Source: Histomonas meleagridis
Lineage: Eukaryota > Parabasalia > Tritrichomonadida > Dientamoebidae
Assembly: GCA_020186115.1 (NCBI GenBank)
Contig: WSYJ01000161.1
Coordinates: 62,001-126,000 of the forward strand
DNA length: 64,000 nucleotides
Direction of reading: 5' to 3'
A program made the translations under genes and the position numbers. Below are positions 48,028 to 57,953 of the stretch, piece after piece. Each line of letters opens with the position of its first letter. Position 1 is the first letter of the stretch. The notes under the pieces are model-generated. The model worked only from the letters and a program-made list of their open reading frames with translations. It was not told the origin of the DNA and searched no databases.

Positions 48028-49428
48028 ATGGAGAAATACAAAAAAATCAAAATAATCCATAAAGACAAGAGTTCTAAAACCTTTATCGCTGAAGGCGTTC
48101 AAACAAAGGAAAAATTTCTAATATATAAAATTTCATCAGATTTTCACTCTTCCTCAAATGATCTTACTATCTTAGAAAGGTTAAAACATCCAAACATTGC
48201 TAAATTCATTGAATATATCGAACATAATAATTACTTATATTTAGTAACGGAATATTCCGTTACTGATGAAAATCTAAAGGAAAGAATAACAAGATTTCAG
48301 AAGACAAACATCTACATTCCCGAAGAAGAAGTTATGCGATATTTTATTCAGCTTTTATTTGCTGTTCAATATATACATGGACAGAATGTTATTCATCGAG
48401 GTATAATTCCACAAAACATTTTTCTTACCAAACAAGACAACATCATGTTAGGAGGATTTTTAGAATCACGATATTTTGAATCTCGATGTTATACATTTAC
48501 AGGAACCCCGATTTATATGCCACCAGAACAAATTAACTTCGACTCTTATGATTTGAAATATGACATATGGTCACTTGGGTGTGTTCTTTATGAGTTATGT
48601 ATGCTTCATCCCCCATTTATGGGAAATGACTTTCGCACTTTAGCCACACAAATCAAAAATGGCAAATATGAATCAATTTCAAGTCAATATAGCAAAGACA
48701 TTTCGAGACTTGTTTCGTGGATGCTATCAAAGAATCCAATAAATCGGCCCACAGTTAATGAAATTCTTTCATTACCATTTATCCAACAAAACATATATCG
48801 ACTCATTAGACAAAATCTTATTAATGAAACACTTCCTGCGATTACAGAATATTTACAAGTTGAAATACCGAGTATATTAAACACGAACATTATGTTTATT
48901 GGTAAGAATAACGTTGGGAAAACAACTTTAATTAAAAACTTTGTAACAGAACAACAACAAAATGAAACCAAAATATATAAAAAACAAGTTAAAATACAAT
49001 CACAAATGTTTGATATGAAAATTATTGGTTTTGATGATGGAGATCCAATTGATGATAATATTTATCGAAATATAAATGTATTCGTATACGTTTTTGCTAT
49101 TGATGACAATGATTCATTTAATATTGATGAAATAGATCAAAATATTTCGAGATTAAATTCTTTAAATAGCAAAGCAACTTCTTTGTTGTGTAAAAACAAA
49201 TGTGATAAAATCGAAAATCGTATTGTTTTATATGAAGATGCAGCACAAAAAGCAAGAAAGTTTGGCGCAGAATATATCGAAACTTGCGCTTTAGATAATA
49301 ATAATGTGAATGAATTGTTCCAAAAGATAGCAAAAATGAGACTGGTAAAATTTATTAAGAATAATATGAAAATTGTTGATGATTTTTCTGATATATCAGA
49401 GAAAAAAAATAATTGTGTAATAGAATAA
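48028..49428 (+). CDS. NEK-like pseudokinase fused to a small GTPase
   Basis: The start is the ATG at 48028 (MEKYKKIKI, 466 residues). Residues 3-265 have a NEK-type kinase fold: LTILERLKHPNIAKFIEYIEHNNYLYLVTEY, GTPIYMPPEQI, KYDIWSLGCVLYELCML and a typical kinase C-terminal lobe. The active site is lost: no glycine loop, HRG (Gly125) in place of HRD, Ile in place of the catalytic-loop Lys (HRGIIPQN), and GGF (Gly143) for DFG. After a linker, residues about 285-440 form a Ras/Rab/ROC-like GTPase: P-loop GKNNVGKT (292-299), a DDGD switch-II equivalent, NKCD (390-393), and ETCALD as the last guanine motif. Likely a GTPase signalling scaffold; the fusion is unusual. Confidence 0.85.
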   Translation: MEKYKKIKIIHKDKSSKTFIAEGVQTKEKFLIYKISSDFHSSSNDLTILERLKHPNIAKFIEYIEHNNYLYLVTEYSVTDENLKERITRFQKTNIYIPEEEVMRYFIQLLFAVQYIHGQNVIHRGIIPQNIFLTKQDNIMLGGFLESRYFESRCYTFTGTPIYMPPEQINFDSYDLKYDIWSLGCVLYELCMLHPPFMGNDFRTLATQIKNGKYESISSQYSKDISRLVSWMLSKNPINRPTVNEILSLPFIQQNIYRLIRQNLINETLPAITEYLQVEIPSILNTNIMFIGKNNVGKTTLIKNFVTEQQQNETKIYKKQVKIQSQMFDMKIIGFDDGDPIDDNIYRNINVFVYVFAIDDNDSFNIDEIDQNISRLNSLNSKATSLLCKNKCDKIENRIVLYEDAAQKARKFGAEYIETCALDNNNVNELFQKIAKMRLVKFIKNNMKIVDDFSDISEKKNNCVIE

Positions 49429-49496
49429 AATGAAATTTTAATGATATAAAATATTATTTATGTCTAACAAGCAAATTTTGCTAAAAGCAAATATGC

Positions 49497-49556
49497 TTTT
49501 TTTTTTTTTTTTTATTTTATTTTATTTTATTTTATTTTATTTTATTTTATTTTTTA
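49497..49556. repeat. T17 run followed by (ATTTT)n microsatellite
   Basis: T17 at 49497-49513 then about eight ATTTT units to 49556, just after the pseudokinase gene. Confidence 0.95.
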
Positions 49557-49726
49557 TGGTTGTAGTATCCTAACTACTTTGTTTTACACAAAAAGAAAAA
49601 TATTATCAAAGTATTATGATGTGGGGTGCAATTGGTGCAAACTTTAGATCAAATTTTATGCTAACCACATGAAAATTCAGAGGAATATGTAAGAATATTA
49701 AATGATAGCCAAATAATCGATAAATG

Positions 49727-49845
49727 TGACTGAAATATGGTCGCTATAAATGGAGCTTCATTGCATAATTCAAAGGAAAAGTAATTTTAGTACCAGGATG
49801 GCCTCCAAACTCTCCAGACTTAAACCCTATTGAAAACATTTGATA
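49727..49845 (+). pseudogene. Mariner/Tc1 transposase relic
   Basis: Reading NGASLHNSKEK, a stop, then VPGWPPNSPDLNPIENI and a stop. The WPPxSPDLNPIEN motif is the third-catalytic-residue box of Tc1/mariner transposases, and the D-x-A-S-x-H box precedes it. It is a short decayed fragment unrelated in sequence to the intact transposase at 22649. Confidence 0.85.
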
Positions 49846-49862
49846 ATAATCACATGAATTAT

Positions 49863-49985
49863 ATATATGATTAAAATATATTATACGTGTTATTAGATTA
49901 TGTTATTCATGTAATTAAAATATATTATCCATCTGATTAAAATACATTATACATATAATTAAAATATGTTATTCATGTGTTTATG
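49863..49985. repeat. Short AT-rich tandem repeat
   Basis: About four degenerate units of 25-28 bp of the form GATTAAAATATATTATNCATGT (49866 onward), such as ATGATTAAAATATATTATAC, TGTAATTAAAATATATTATC and CATATAATTAAAATATGTT. Confidence 0.7.
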
Positions 49986-52064
49986 AAAATGCACTCTTTA
50001 AGAGACAATTTAAACGTTTATCAAGACATTTGTTTTGTAAAGCATTTGTGAACTTCTCAATCTCGGATATTTTCTTTTGTGAAGCAAGCCAAACAAAAAG
50101 CAAACAGCTGTACAAATTAATAATATTTAATCCTATGTCCATCATAAAATATCAAAAAATCAAATTTTTCAAAAAAATGTATAATTATACAGATTGAATG
50201 GAAATATTTTCTGAATTCGTCATGGACGGAAAACATTCGAAATTATTCAATTTACACGTAAAGTACTTAAAAAATCTAATTGAATACATAAATGGTCACT
50301 CGTATTTGAATTGACAAGGCTTTGTTTGGCTGTATATGCATACAATTCGATTTTAGTTTCTTTGCTGTTTACCAGCTGGACAGAAAACATTATAAATTAT
50401 TTAATTTCAATATAAAGTATTGAAATATAAAAATAAAGCATGAATCAATCAAACAATGAAGGGTTCTGATCGTCATATATGAAAAAGCTTTGCATTTTCA
50501 ATACATGACGATTAAAACTGATCGTGCCTTCGGCACTCGCAAAAATTATTATTTATTTGAAAGCATTCAAACAATTATAATTTCTTAATAATCTGTAGAA
50601 AAATTTATTTATGATCATCACTAAAAAAATTAAACCTTGCGGTTTATTCAATTTGGTGGACCGAATGGTTTTGTTTGACCATTAACAGTACAAATTGGTG
50701 GAATTGTCGGATTCCAGTGATATCCTTTATTATATCGCTGAAAAGGAGTCATGTGGGTTTTTCCTTTTCTTACGGTTATTTGGGACAGACCCATATGCCG
50801 CAGTTTGAATGTGCCAATCGGTATCAAATTGCATTGCTTTTCCTCCAGCTTTCACTTTTAAAATGACATGTTTTATCAATACTTTATATTGGAATTGAAT
50901 GCTTTCGAATGTTTTCTGTCCAGCTGGTAGACACCCCAAATTCGTTGACACTTTTACTATCGACAAAAAGAACAAATATACATTTAAATTATTCTGAATA
51001 CTTAATATACAGAAATTGAATAATTTCGAATCTTATCCGTCTACAACATATTTCTCCTAAATTGTGATAACTTGAGATGTTTTCCATATGAACTGTCGAT
51101 ATTTTTGTACTTTTTATATAGTTTACACACAACTGGCAAAATATTCAACGATCAAAATTTATTTAGCGAGTCATTACGTCAAAGTGTCATCCAACCTTTT
51201 CAATACTTTATACCAATGTAAACGATTCGATTATATTTTACACCAACGCCACTTCAACGTGAGAGATACGATAGAACTTTTTGAACTTATTCAAAAAGTT
51301 TCATCGTATCTCTATCGTCGGTCTGAGAACGATAATTTATTGCCGATCCATAACCGTCGCCAAAAATTAATGTATTGAGGGTAATGATCAACGATTATGG
51401 TTAATTTATCAAAGCAACTATTGATGCAAAGGAGTTAACTCATAAGAACAAATTTTCATGCAATTTTGTTAAGGTGGTTGTTCGATCAATTGATCCACCC
51501 TCATCATCAACCACTAAGCTTTAATCAAATAATGCTTGATGTCAAACAGCACAAACCAAAATTATGAATCTGAGAATATTACACAAAATTCTCGAACGAT
51601 AGCCCTCTACTATCATAACGGTCGACTAACATATTTTGACATCTGTAACTTTTTGACAGCTTTTTGATCACCTTTGCATCGACTTTTCCTGAGTGTAAAG
51701 TATTCAATTTGGAGACCGTTCATTTTTGGGAAACATCTCGGGTTACAACACATATTTCCCCTAAATCCCTCATTTCAATTTTTTTCAATATCACACAAAA
51801 TATTTACTTATTTAATTGTGCTTCAATAAAAACAATTTCGCCTAAAATATTTTATGGAAATAAAAAATGACATATACGATACAACAAAAATTTGAAAATT
51901 TGTAATATTATGACACATTTTTACCAATACAATGAAATCAAAAAGCGGTAGAAGTCGTTGCCATGTTTACGGTGCCTCATCCTGCGGCACTCCGATGTCC
52001 ATTTGCTTTTTCAGAACAATATCTAAAAGTGACACAACACCAAAAAATAGTTACTTTTTTAATA
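49986..52064. other. Gene-poor stretch with dispersed repeats
   Basis: About 2 kb with no convincing gene. A word of the type GGACNGAAAACATT followed by TTCAATTT and a TAAAGTA segment occurs in the plus sense near 50222 and 50379, and inverted near 50935-50876 and 51040-50990, with a weaker copy near 51690. Between the inverted copies, the minus strand 50917-50652 reads GTFKLRHMGLSQITVRKGKTHM then TPFQRYNKGYHWNPTIPPICTV-type sequence up to a stop, an unrecognised relic. A near-perfect 24-bp palindrome lies at 51262-51313. Confidence 0.5.
51262..51313. repeat. 24-bp palindrome, ACTTTTTGA core
   Basis: Arms 51262-51285 (AGAGATACGAT, then AGAACTTTTTGAA) and 51290-51313 pair over 24 bp with two mismatches and a 4-nt loop CTTA. 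The core is the same as in the palindromes at 47540 and 47705 but the outer arm sequence is different. Confidence 0.85.
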
Positions 52065-55000
52065 TTATTTACTTGCCTTGAAGTACTTTGCAAGTTCAGC
52101 TATATTTCTTTTATAAGCCTTCACGCTCTCTGGCCTTTCCAACTCCTTTACCTCACCGTACACTTCGTCGATAATTTTAATTAAGTTCAAAGCGTTTTTC
52201 TTATTGACTTCTTTTGATACCATTAAAAACTTCACGAAGTCGATTATCATTTTCGGTATTTCATCGCTTTTGTTCTTTGCTGTATTTCTTAAAATCCTTG
52301 ATATCAACACTACGTTCATTTCTCCACCGAATATCAATGCCTTTTTCATACTGTCGAATATTTCTTCATCTTCGATAATTGTTTCGTTTGCATTTAACAC
52401 TGCGTTTATCCAATAATTGGAAACTTTATTGTTCACTTTCTCGATGATTTTCTTTGTGAAGATCGTTGATATTTCGACGAGCATTTCGTCGCCATATAAC
52501 ATGAACATTGCCAAGTTATTTAATTGATTACTATTCGCATGTTTCGAGAAATATTTCTTCGATTGTAAACTTAATATGAATTCCAAAAATCCGTAATTTA
52601 ACTTCTTTAAGTCGACGTCCTTAAATAAGAATCCGATGTCCAACAAATAACTAATTGTGTCAATAGGGAAATCAAATTTCCGAATAATTCGTCCGATCTT
52701 CCGATAAAACTCTCCGAGATATACATCAATCGCATGGATGTCCTTTTGCGCTTCTTTCGACTTTAAGATCGCTAAAAACGCTTTGTTAACTAATGGCGAA
52801 TCGCCGTGTTTGTTTATGATTGATGCGGAGACTTTCTCGGGATAACTTAACGCATAGAAGAAGACAATTAATAATAAATAATGGATAGGAGCGATGGTCG
52901 TGCATGATAAAATCATTCGTTTGATCGATTTAAGGATTACTGAAACTTCTTCTTTACATTGATGAATTAACATGTTCAATAATAAGTTTTGATCTTTGGG
53001 AATTTCGTTGGGACTCAGAATCGGTTTAATGTATTTATACGCTAATAAACAATCAGACGGAATCATCTCGATTAAGATACACGTCGAGATTAATGTCGAC
53101 GCTGTAAGTTCTTCGCCTTTAATCGCTATGTTATATAATGTTAATAAGGACGAGATTTGGCAATTGGAAACATATTTAGTAAAGTCAGTGAATATAAGTT
53201 TTTGTGCATATCGAATTAATGCTTCTTTTTTAACACATAAATTATATACATAATCAACAATAAATGGTTCAACACCATTACGGATAAAGATGTCAAAGAC
53301 TTGTTTCGTGGAACTCTTCGAATTCGTCATCGTCTTCCAAAATTCATCAAATCGGTCTGATGCAATTAATAAATCACGTGTTAACTTAAGCCCAAATTCA
53401 ATTAATTCATCTGGATTTGAAATATATTTCGCAGATGGGATTAATATATCTAACAAACGTAAGTGTGTCTCTGCATTTTGTTCTTGGCTGTTGTAAAACT
53501 CAATTGAATACTTTAGCATGCTATCGGCAAGGCCGTCAACTTTTTGTAAGAATAAACCGGCAATTTTATCGGTTGTAACTCCATCAAGTGAAATTTGAGG
53601 GTATTGCGATGAAATAAACTTTTTCAATGCACTGACGATATGCGGAGCGGTTTTGTCACTTATAAAGTAACAAAACAAAGTGAAAAAGTTTTTGTCTTCA
53701 ATCGGATTTTCCATTAAAATTGATGCAATCATATCAGGTAATATTCGATATGCATAATTCATGATTTCTAAAAATTTGTCTGGATAATATTGTGTTAATT
53801 TTTGGAAGAAAATTGGTGTGGCAGGTGAATCATAAGTGGTTTGTAACCGTAAAACCGATAGAATTGTGTCTATCGGCGTTTCAAATCGTAATTGTGCTAA
53901 AAGTGTCGACAAAAGTGTATCGGAAATTTCGGGGCGCTCCACTTTAGCGTTGTCTAAAAGCATTGTTTGGCACTTTTCCATAAACGGTGGAAATGATGTG
54001 ATGCCTTCACATTTGACAATTTGTTGGGAAATGTTATCAAGAGTTTTAGCAAGTAAATGCATTTGATTCGAAAGAGAAGGATTTTCTTTGATTAAAGTTT
54101 CAAGAATTGACATTTGCATATTAATTGTATCAATTTTAACTTTATCAATGTTATTAACAGCACAAATTGACATGGCCTCAATCGCAGGAATGAACTTGAC
54201 AGTTGGCTCGCCAGATAACCTTTCCATTATTTGGCCGAAATATTCAAAGTCTAAATATTGTAATGGCGAAAAATGGTCTACTTTTGTAAGTTTTGTACAT
54301 AACAACAATGGTTGAACTGCATATTTACCTGCGTCATATAACAAAACAGGATTAATCATACAAGCAGTCATATTAAATAAGTATACGCAACCCATTTTTT
54401 CACCTAAGTCAACTGATTCCTTTAACATTTTAGCCGAAAACTTTATTCTAGTTGTAGAAATTTTTCTTGATACAAAATTTAATGCTTTAAATCGTTCCAT
54501 TTCTAATACCATTAATTGTCTAGGCTTTTTAATCCTAGGACAATCTTGTTTAATAAATGATTTTAATTCAGCATCAATTTGTCTAATTAAAGCTTGCTCA
54601 CTAATATCAAGGCTTTCCCAATCGGGGTGCTCCTTTTCGAAAACTATGCCAGTTTCACTTAATATGTCATATGCAAGTAAACGTAACTTTGGGTTATTTG
54701 GGATATAAAGGCAATAATAACATAAACGATGAATCTTTGCATAAGGTATTACAACACTTAATCCATCAGTTGATTGACTTAAGTCCGTGTTTGGATTAGC
54801 TAATACTTTCATACAAGCCTGTAAAAATAATAATATGTTATAAAATGTATGATCTGTAAACGCTGCACGTGCTCCAACAACAAGAGTTTTGGCAAATATT
54901 GCTGTATGACTTGGTTCATGTGGTACAAAGAATTGTAAATCAATGTCCTTATTTACCGCAAAGTTAATAAATACTTGTAGTAAATCCTTTGGACATTTTT

Positions 55001-56162
55001 GTTCTCGTAAAAATTGGTTGATGATTTTGAACGTTTCATTATGATCAACATTATAAAATGTTTCAAGGATAGACGTAATGATTTCTTTATCTTTGGCATC
55101 AAGCCGTGGTAAGTTTAAGACGGCTGAACGAAGTACTAATGAAAGGTAATTAAAATGTGCTGATTCTTTTGAACTTCCAGATTTAACCACATCTTTAAGA
55201 AAACGCTCACAGACAAGAAGAGCTGGAGAAAACTCAATACCATTTGCCAATAAACGTACTAAGGTTGCAAATGATTTGGAATTAATAATTTGTGTATTAT
55301 TACTTAATAAGGAATAAAATGCAAACGTAGCAATAGCACGCATATTAGGAGATGTGGTAAGCTTTTCATTATCTAAAACAGAGGAATAATTAAGAATTGG
55401 ATCGTCGGGGTACCCCTTTAACGATAGAGCTTGGTAAACGGCCGCCTCAGTGATGACAAGTTCATGTTTGGGATCCATTTCATTGTTAACGAGAAGTGCT
55501 ATAATAGTTCCGATAATAAATGAAGCACCATCTTCATTTGTGATAAGTGGCCATTCGATATATTTAATAAACATTAAGAATGGTTCATCTACAGGGATTT
55601 GTTGTGACCATTTTTGATCTGTGTTTTGTTGGATCCAACTGGCAACAACACCGGCGATTTGAACTTCATTATTCATTGATAAAATTAAAGACCCAACAGC
55701 ATATTTGAAAACACTTGAAATTATTTCGCTTGATGGATTCTCATTAGACACCTCTATTATTAATTGATAGTAGGTATTTAATATGTTTTGAATATTTGCC
55801 ATTAAATGAAGAATTGCTTTTTGACCAAAAAACTTTACAACGTGAGACAAAAAAACAAACCTACGACAATTGTCAGTGGCTATATTTTTTGAGGCTATTA
55901 TTTCGAAAGCTTTTGAGTATAATTGACAAATATCTATAGCATCTGTTGGTGAAAATTTGAAGTACATTAAAACAAGGAAATCTAGGTAGTCATCAACTTT
56001 ATTCCCTTGAGTTTCAAAGAAATCAATTTGAAGTTCAGATAATTTAATAAATTTTATTAAAAGATCTGCAATGCGACTTAAAACCTGAGGTTCAAATGTG
56101 TTAGAAACTATAATACTTTGGTTAGAACTTTCTTGTTCTGGGTTGTTGGGTTCGCTTGACAT
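52065..56162 (-). CDS. Large helical-repeat protein of unknown function (1365 aa)
   Basis: A single intact frame of 1365 codons. The protein is almost entirely alpha-helical, with repeating amphipathic pairs in the HEAT/ARM style (for example LRLLDILIPSAKYISNPDELIEFGLKLTRDLLIAS) and no signal peptide, membrane segment or catalytic motif. The first 20 residues are polar, rich in Ser, Glu and Asn. Candidate classes are nucleoporin scaffolds, Integrator/CCR4-NOT-like scaffolds or importin-type proteins, but I cannot place it. Codon choice shifts to more G/C-ending codons in the last 800 bp. Positions 53122-53568 are duplicated in inverted orientation at 61085-61531. Confidence 0.85.
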   Translation of the reverse strand: MSSEPNNPEQESSNQSIIVSNTFEPQVLSRIADLLIKFIKLSELQIDFFETQGNKVDDYLDFLVLMYFKFSPTDAIDICQLYSKAFEIIASKNIATDNCRRFVFLSHVVKFFGQKAILHLMANIQNILNTYYQLIIEVSNENPSSEIISSVFKYAVGSLILSMNNEVQIAGVVASWIQQNTDQKWSQQIPVDEPFLMFIKYIEWPLITNEDGASFIIGTIIALLVNNEMDPKHELVITEAAVYQALSLKGYPDDPILNYSSVLDNEKLTTSPNMRAIATFAFYSLLSNNTQIINSKSFATLVRLLANGIEFSPALLVCERFLKDVVKSGSSKESAHFNYLSLVLRSAVLNLPRLDAKDKEIITSILETFYNVDHNETFKIINQFLREQKCPKDLLQVFINFAVNKDIDLQFFVPHEPSHTAIFAKTLVVGARAAFTDHTFYNILLFLQACMKVLANPNTDLSQSTDGLSVVIPYAKIHRLCYYCLYIPNNPKLRLLAYDILSETGIVFEKEHPDWESLDISEQALIRQIDAELKSFIKQDCPRIKKPRQLMVLEMERFKALNFVSRKISTTRIKFSAKMLKESVDLGEKMGCVYLFNMTACMINPVLLYDAGKYAVQPLLLCTKLTKVDHFSPLQYLDFEYFGQIMERLSGEPTVKFIPAIEAMSICAVNNIDKVKIDTINMQMSILETLIKENPSLSNQMHLLAKTLDNISQQIVKCEGITSFPPFMEKCQTMLLDNAKVERPEISDTLLSTLLAQLRFETPIDTILSVLRLQTTYDSPATPIFFQKLTQYYPDKFLEIMNYAYRILPDMIASILMENPIEDKNFFTLFCYFISDKTAPHIVSALKKFISSQYPQISLDGVTTDKIAGLFLQKVDGLADSMLKYSIEFYNSQEQNAETHLRLLDILIPSAKYISNPDELIEFGLKLTRDLLIASDRFDEFWKTMTNSKSSTKQVFDIFIRNGVEPFIVDYVYNLCVKKEALIRYAQKLIFTDFTKYVSNCQISSLLTLYNIAIKGEELTASTLISTCILIEMIPSDCLLAYKYIKPILSPNEIPKDQNLLLNMLIHQCKEEVSVILKSIKRMILSCTTIAPIHYLLLIVFFYALSYPEKVSASIINKHGDSPLVNKAFLAILKSKEAQKDIHAIDVYLGEFYRKIGRIIRKFDFPIDTISYLLDIGFLFKDVDLKKLNYGFLEFILSLQSKKYFSKHANSNQLNNLAMFMLYGDEMLVEISTIFTKKIIEKVNNKVSNYWINAVLNANETIIEDEEIFDSMKKALIFGGEMNVVLISRILRNTAKNKSDEIPKMIIDFVKFLMVSKEVNKKNALNLIKIIDEVYGEVKELERPESVKAYKRNIAELAKYFKASK

Positions 56163-56646
56163 CCAAGAGACGATTGCAAGGGCAAACTAGCTTTTTGAAT
56201 GGATCAAGGGGAATTTTGAAAACTTAAGCTGAAAACAAAATGCACTTTAGACTTTGCTTATAAATTTGCACATTAACTTCATTATGTGAAATAATTTGTT
56301 ATCATCTCCTCAATATTGTATTTTTCAAATTTGAGTTAACTTTTTGTTTATTTCATTTAAGTAATTATTTCATTATATCGATATAATGATCTCAATACCT
56401 ATAATAAATGATAAGAACTCAAAATAAATGATTAAATAGATTAATTAAAATTAGATTATATTAAAAAAAAATATTGAAAATGTTTATCTAACAAATATAA
56501 AAATAATTTAATAAAACATGAATCAAAATCAAAAATATTAATAACCTTATGTAGGCTTTGTATACTTATATGTCTAATCGCTAAATGCTGAAAATATTTG
56601 GATTTAAGTATTTGACCAAATAATAAAAGTGACGTCCATTTTACCA
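56163..56646. other. Divergent promoter region
   Basis: About 480 bp of AT-rich sequence between the divergent 1365-residue protein gene and SEC13. TGACGTCCATTTTACC precedes the SEC13 ATG. No open frame of interest. Confidence 0.45.
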
Positions 56647-57450
56647 ATGGAAACAAACTACAATTCAACAATAACATCAATTGATACTGACGAATATGGT
56701 CACAATGTTGCAGTTTCATCGGTTTCTGGCGTTATCTCCATTTTAAACTCTCAAAACCTTCAAAAAATATCAGACATTTTAAATCTGGATTCAGTACCAT
56801 ACTCTCTTGATTATTCACAATCCAGCTTTGGTCCAATTCTTGCATGTGGTTTTGCTGATGGAACTGTTCGTCTTTATCAAGCAAACCGCGAAATACAAAG
56901 ATTTGAACCTCAAAAAGGAGCAATTCTTTCTGTTGCATTTCATCCATCAAAGTGCATAGTTGCAGCCGCTTCTTTATGTGGAACATTTGCTGTTTATTCA
57001 AAAGTTGATAATAAATGGACATCAATTGTTATACCTGCTTCACCTCTTGGTGTTAGCTCTATCGCATGGGGATCTGATTTAGATGCTCTACAAACGTTAA
57101 TTCTTGGTGGAGTTGATGGTGTAGTTCGCGTATTCAAATCAGCCGGCTCAGGATGGGAATTCACTTGTTCAGCTCAGGTCCACAATGGGTGGATTCGTCA
57201 ACTCTCAACGCCAAAGATTCCACAAGTAGGCATTCAAAAAGTTGCTACATGCGGCGATGACAATATTGCATCGATTCTTAAAATTAATGGAAACAACATA
57301 GAAACGACATTTATTGACATTGATTCACCTGCAAATGGAATTTCGTTTGCAATGGTAGATAAAGTAATTGTTATGAGTCATAAAGATGGAAAAACCACAA
57401 CGTGGTCAGAAGATGACGAAGGTAAATGGGTTCTTTCGAAAGATAACTAA
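56647..57450 (+). CDS. SEC13: SEC13-like WD40 protein
   Basis: SEC13 is a WD40 beta-propeller shared by the COPII coat outer layer and the nuclear pore Y-complex. The ATG at 56647 gives 267 residues (the frame is open further up but only with GTG). Motifs: SSVSGVISILN, ILACGFADGTVRLYQ, LSVAFHPSKCIVAAASLCGTF, VSSIAWGSDLDALQTLILGGVDGVVRVFK, the VHNGWIRQL segment (SEC13: H..WVRDVAW), KVATCGDDNIASIL, and the closing VIVMSHKDGKTTTWSEDDEGKWV that matches SEC13 C-termini. The protein is slightly shorter than the 300-320 residues of animal and yeast forms, and the first blade is degenerate, as expected because a partner supplies a seventh blade. Confidence 0.88.
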   Translation: METNYNSTITSIDTDEYGHNVAVSSVSGVISILNSQNLQKISDILNLDSVPYSLDYSQSSFGPILACGFADGTVRLYQANREIQRFEPQKGAILSVAFHPSKCIVAAASLCGTFAVYSKVDNKWTSIVIPASPLGVSSIAWGSDLDALQTLILGGVDGVVRVFKSAGSGWEFTCSAQVHNGWIRQLSTPKIPQVGIQKVATCGDDNIASILKINGNNIETTFIDIDSPANGISFAMVDKVIVMSHKDGKTTTWSEDDEGKWVLSKDN

Positions 57451-57953
57451 ATGATTTTTAAATATTTTGTTTTGATTAAAATTTTCTTAGAATTATAAAC
57501 ATACGCATTTGCCAAATGACAAAATTATCAATGTATTAGTAAATTAGATCAAAATCAATTTAATACTTTTGTTTATACAAATTGTACAATTTGCAAATAA
57601 TTTTATCATTTTATAATTCTTTATGTAAAATGGGATCATACGGTTAAAATAAAATAAACAATATAAAAATAAAAAATAATTAATAATTAATGAAAAATAT
57701 TGATAATTTCTGCAGAAAACACAATAAATAGAACTATTATCACTTTTGTCTTTTCAGCAAATTTGGTTGGTTGGTGGCTTTATACCTATTAAAATACGTT
57801 TCATTAATGGATTATCTAAATGATTATATTTATGAATCACAAAAAAATTCTTTTTTACTGCTTTGTGGAGAAATAGTAAAACATGTGCTCATGCGTACAA
57901 AATTTTGTTTACAAATATTTACATTATCCGAAAAGATGTTTATTAATTTTTAT
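57451..57953. other. Convergent intergenic region
   Basis: About 500 bp of AT-rich sequence between the 3' ends of SEC13 and the TKL kinase gene. Short frames here lack ATG starts or motifs. Nothing else seen. Confidence 0.45.

Noticed and set aside
52204-54315. Several plus-strand frames of 65-85 codons inside the 1365-residue gene
   Set aside because: Shadows of the minus-strand gene with no ATG-initiator context or motifs.
56629-56646. Upstream extension of SEC13
   Set aside because: The frame is open but begins with GTG; the first ATG at 56647 gives a family-like N-terminus.
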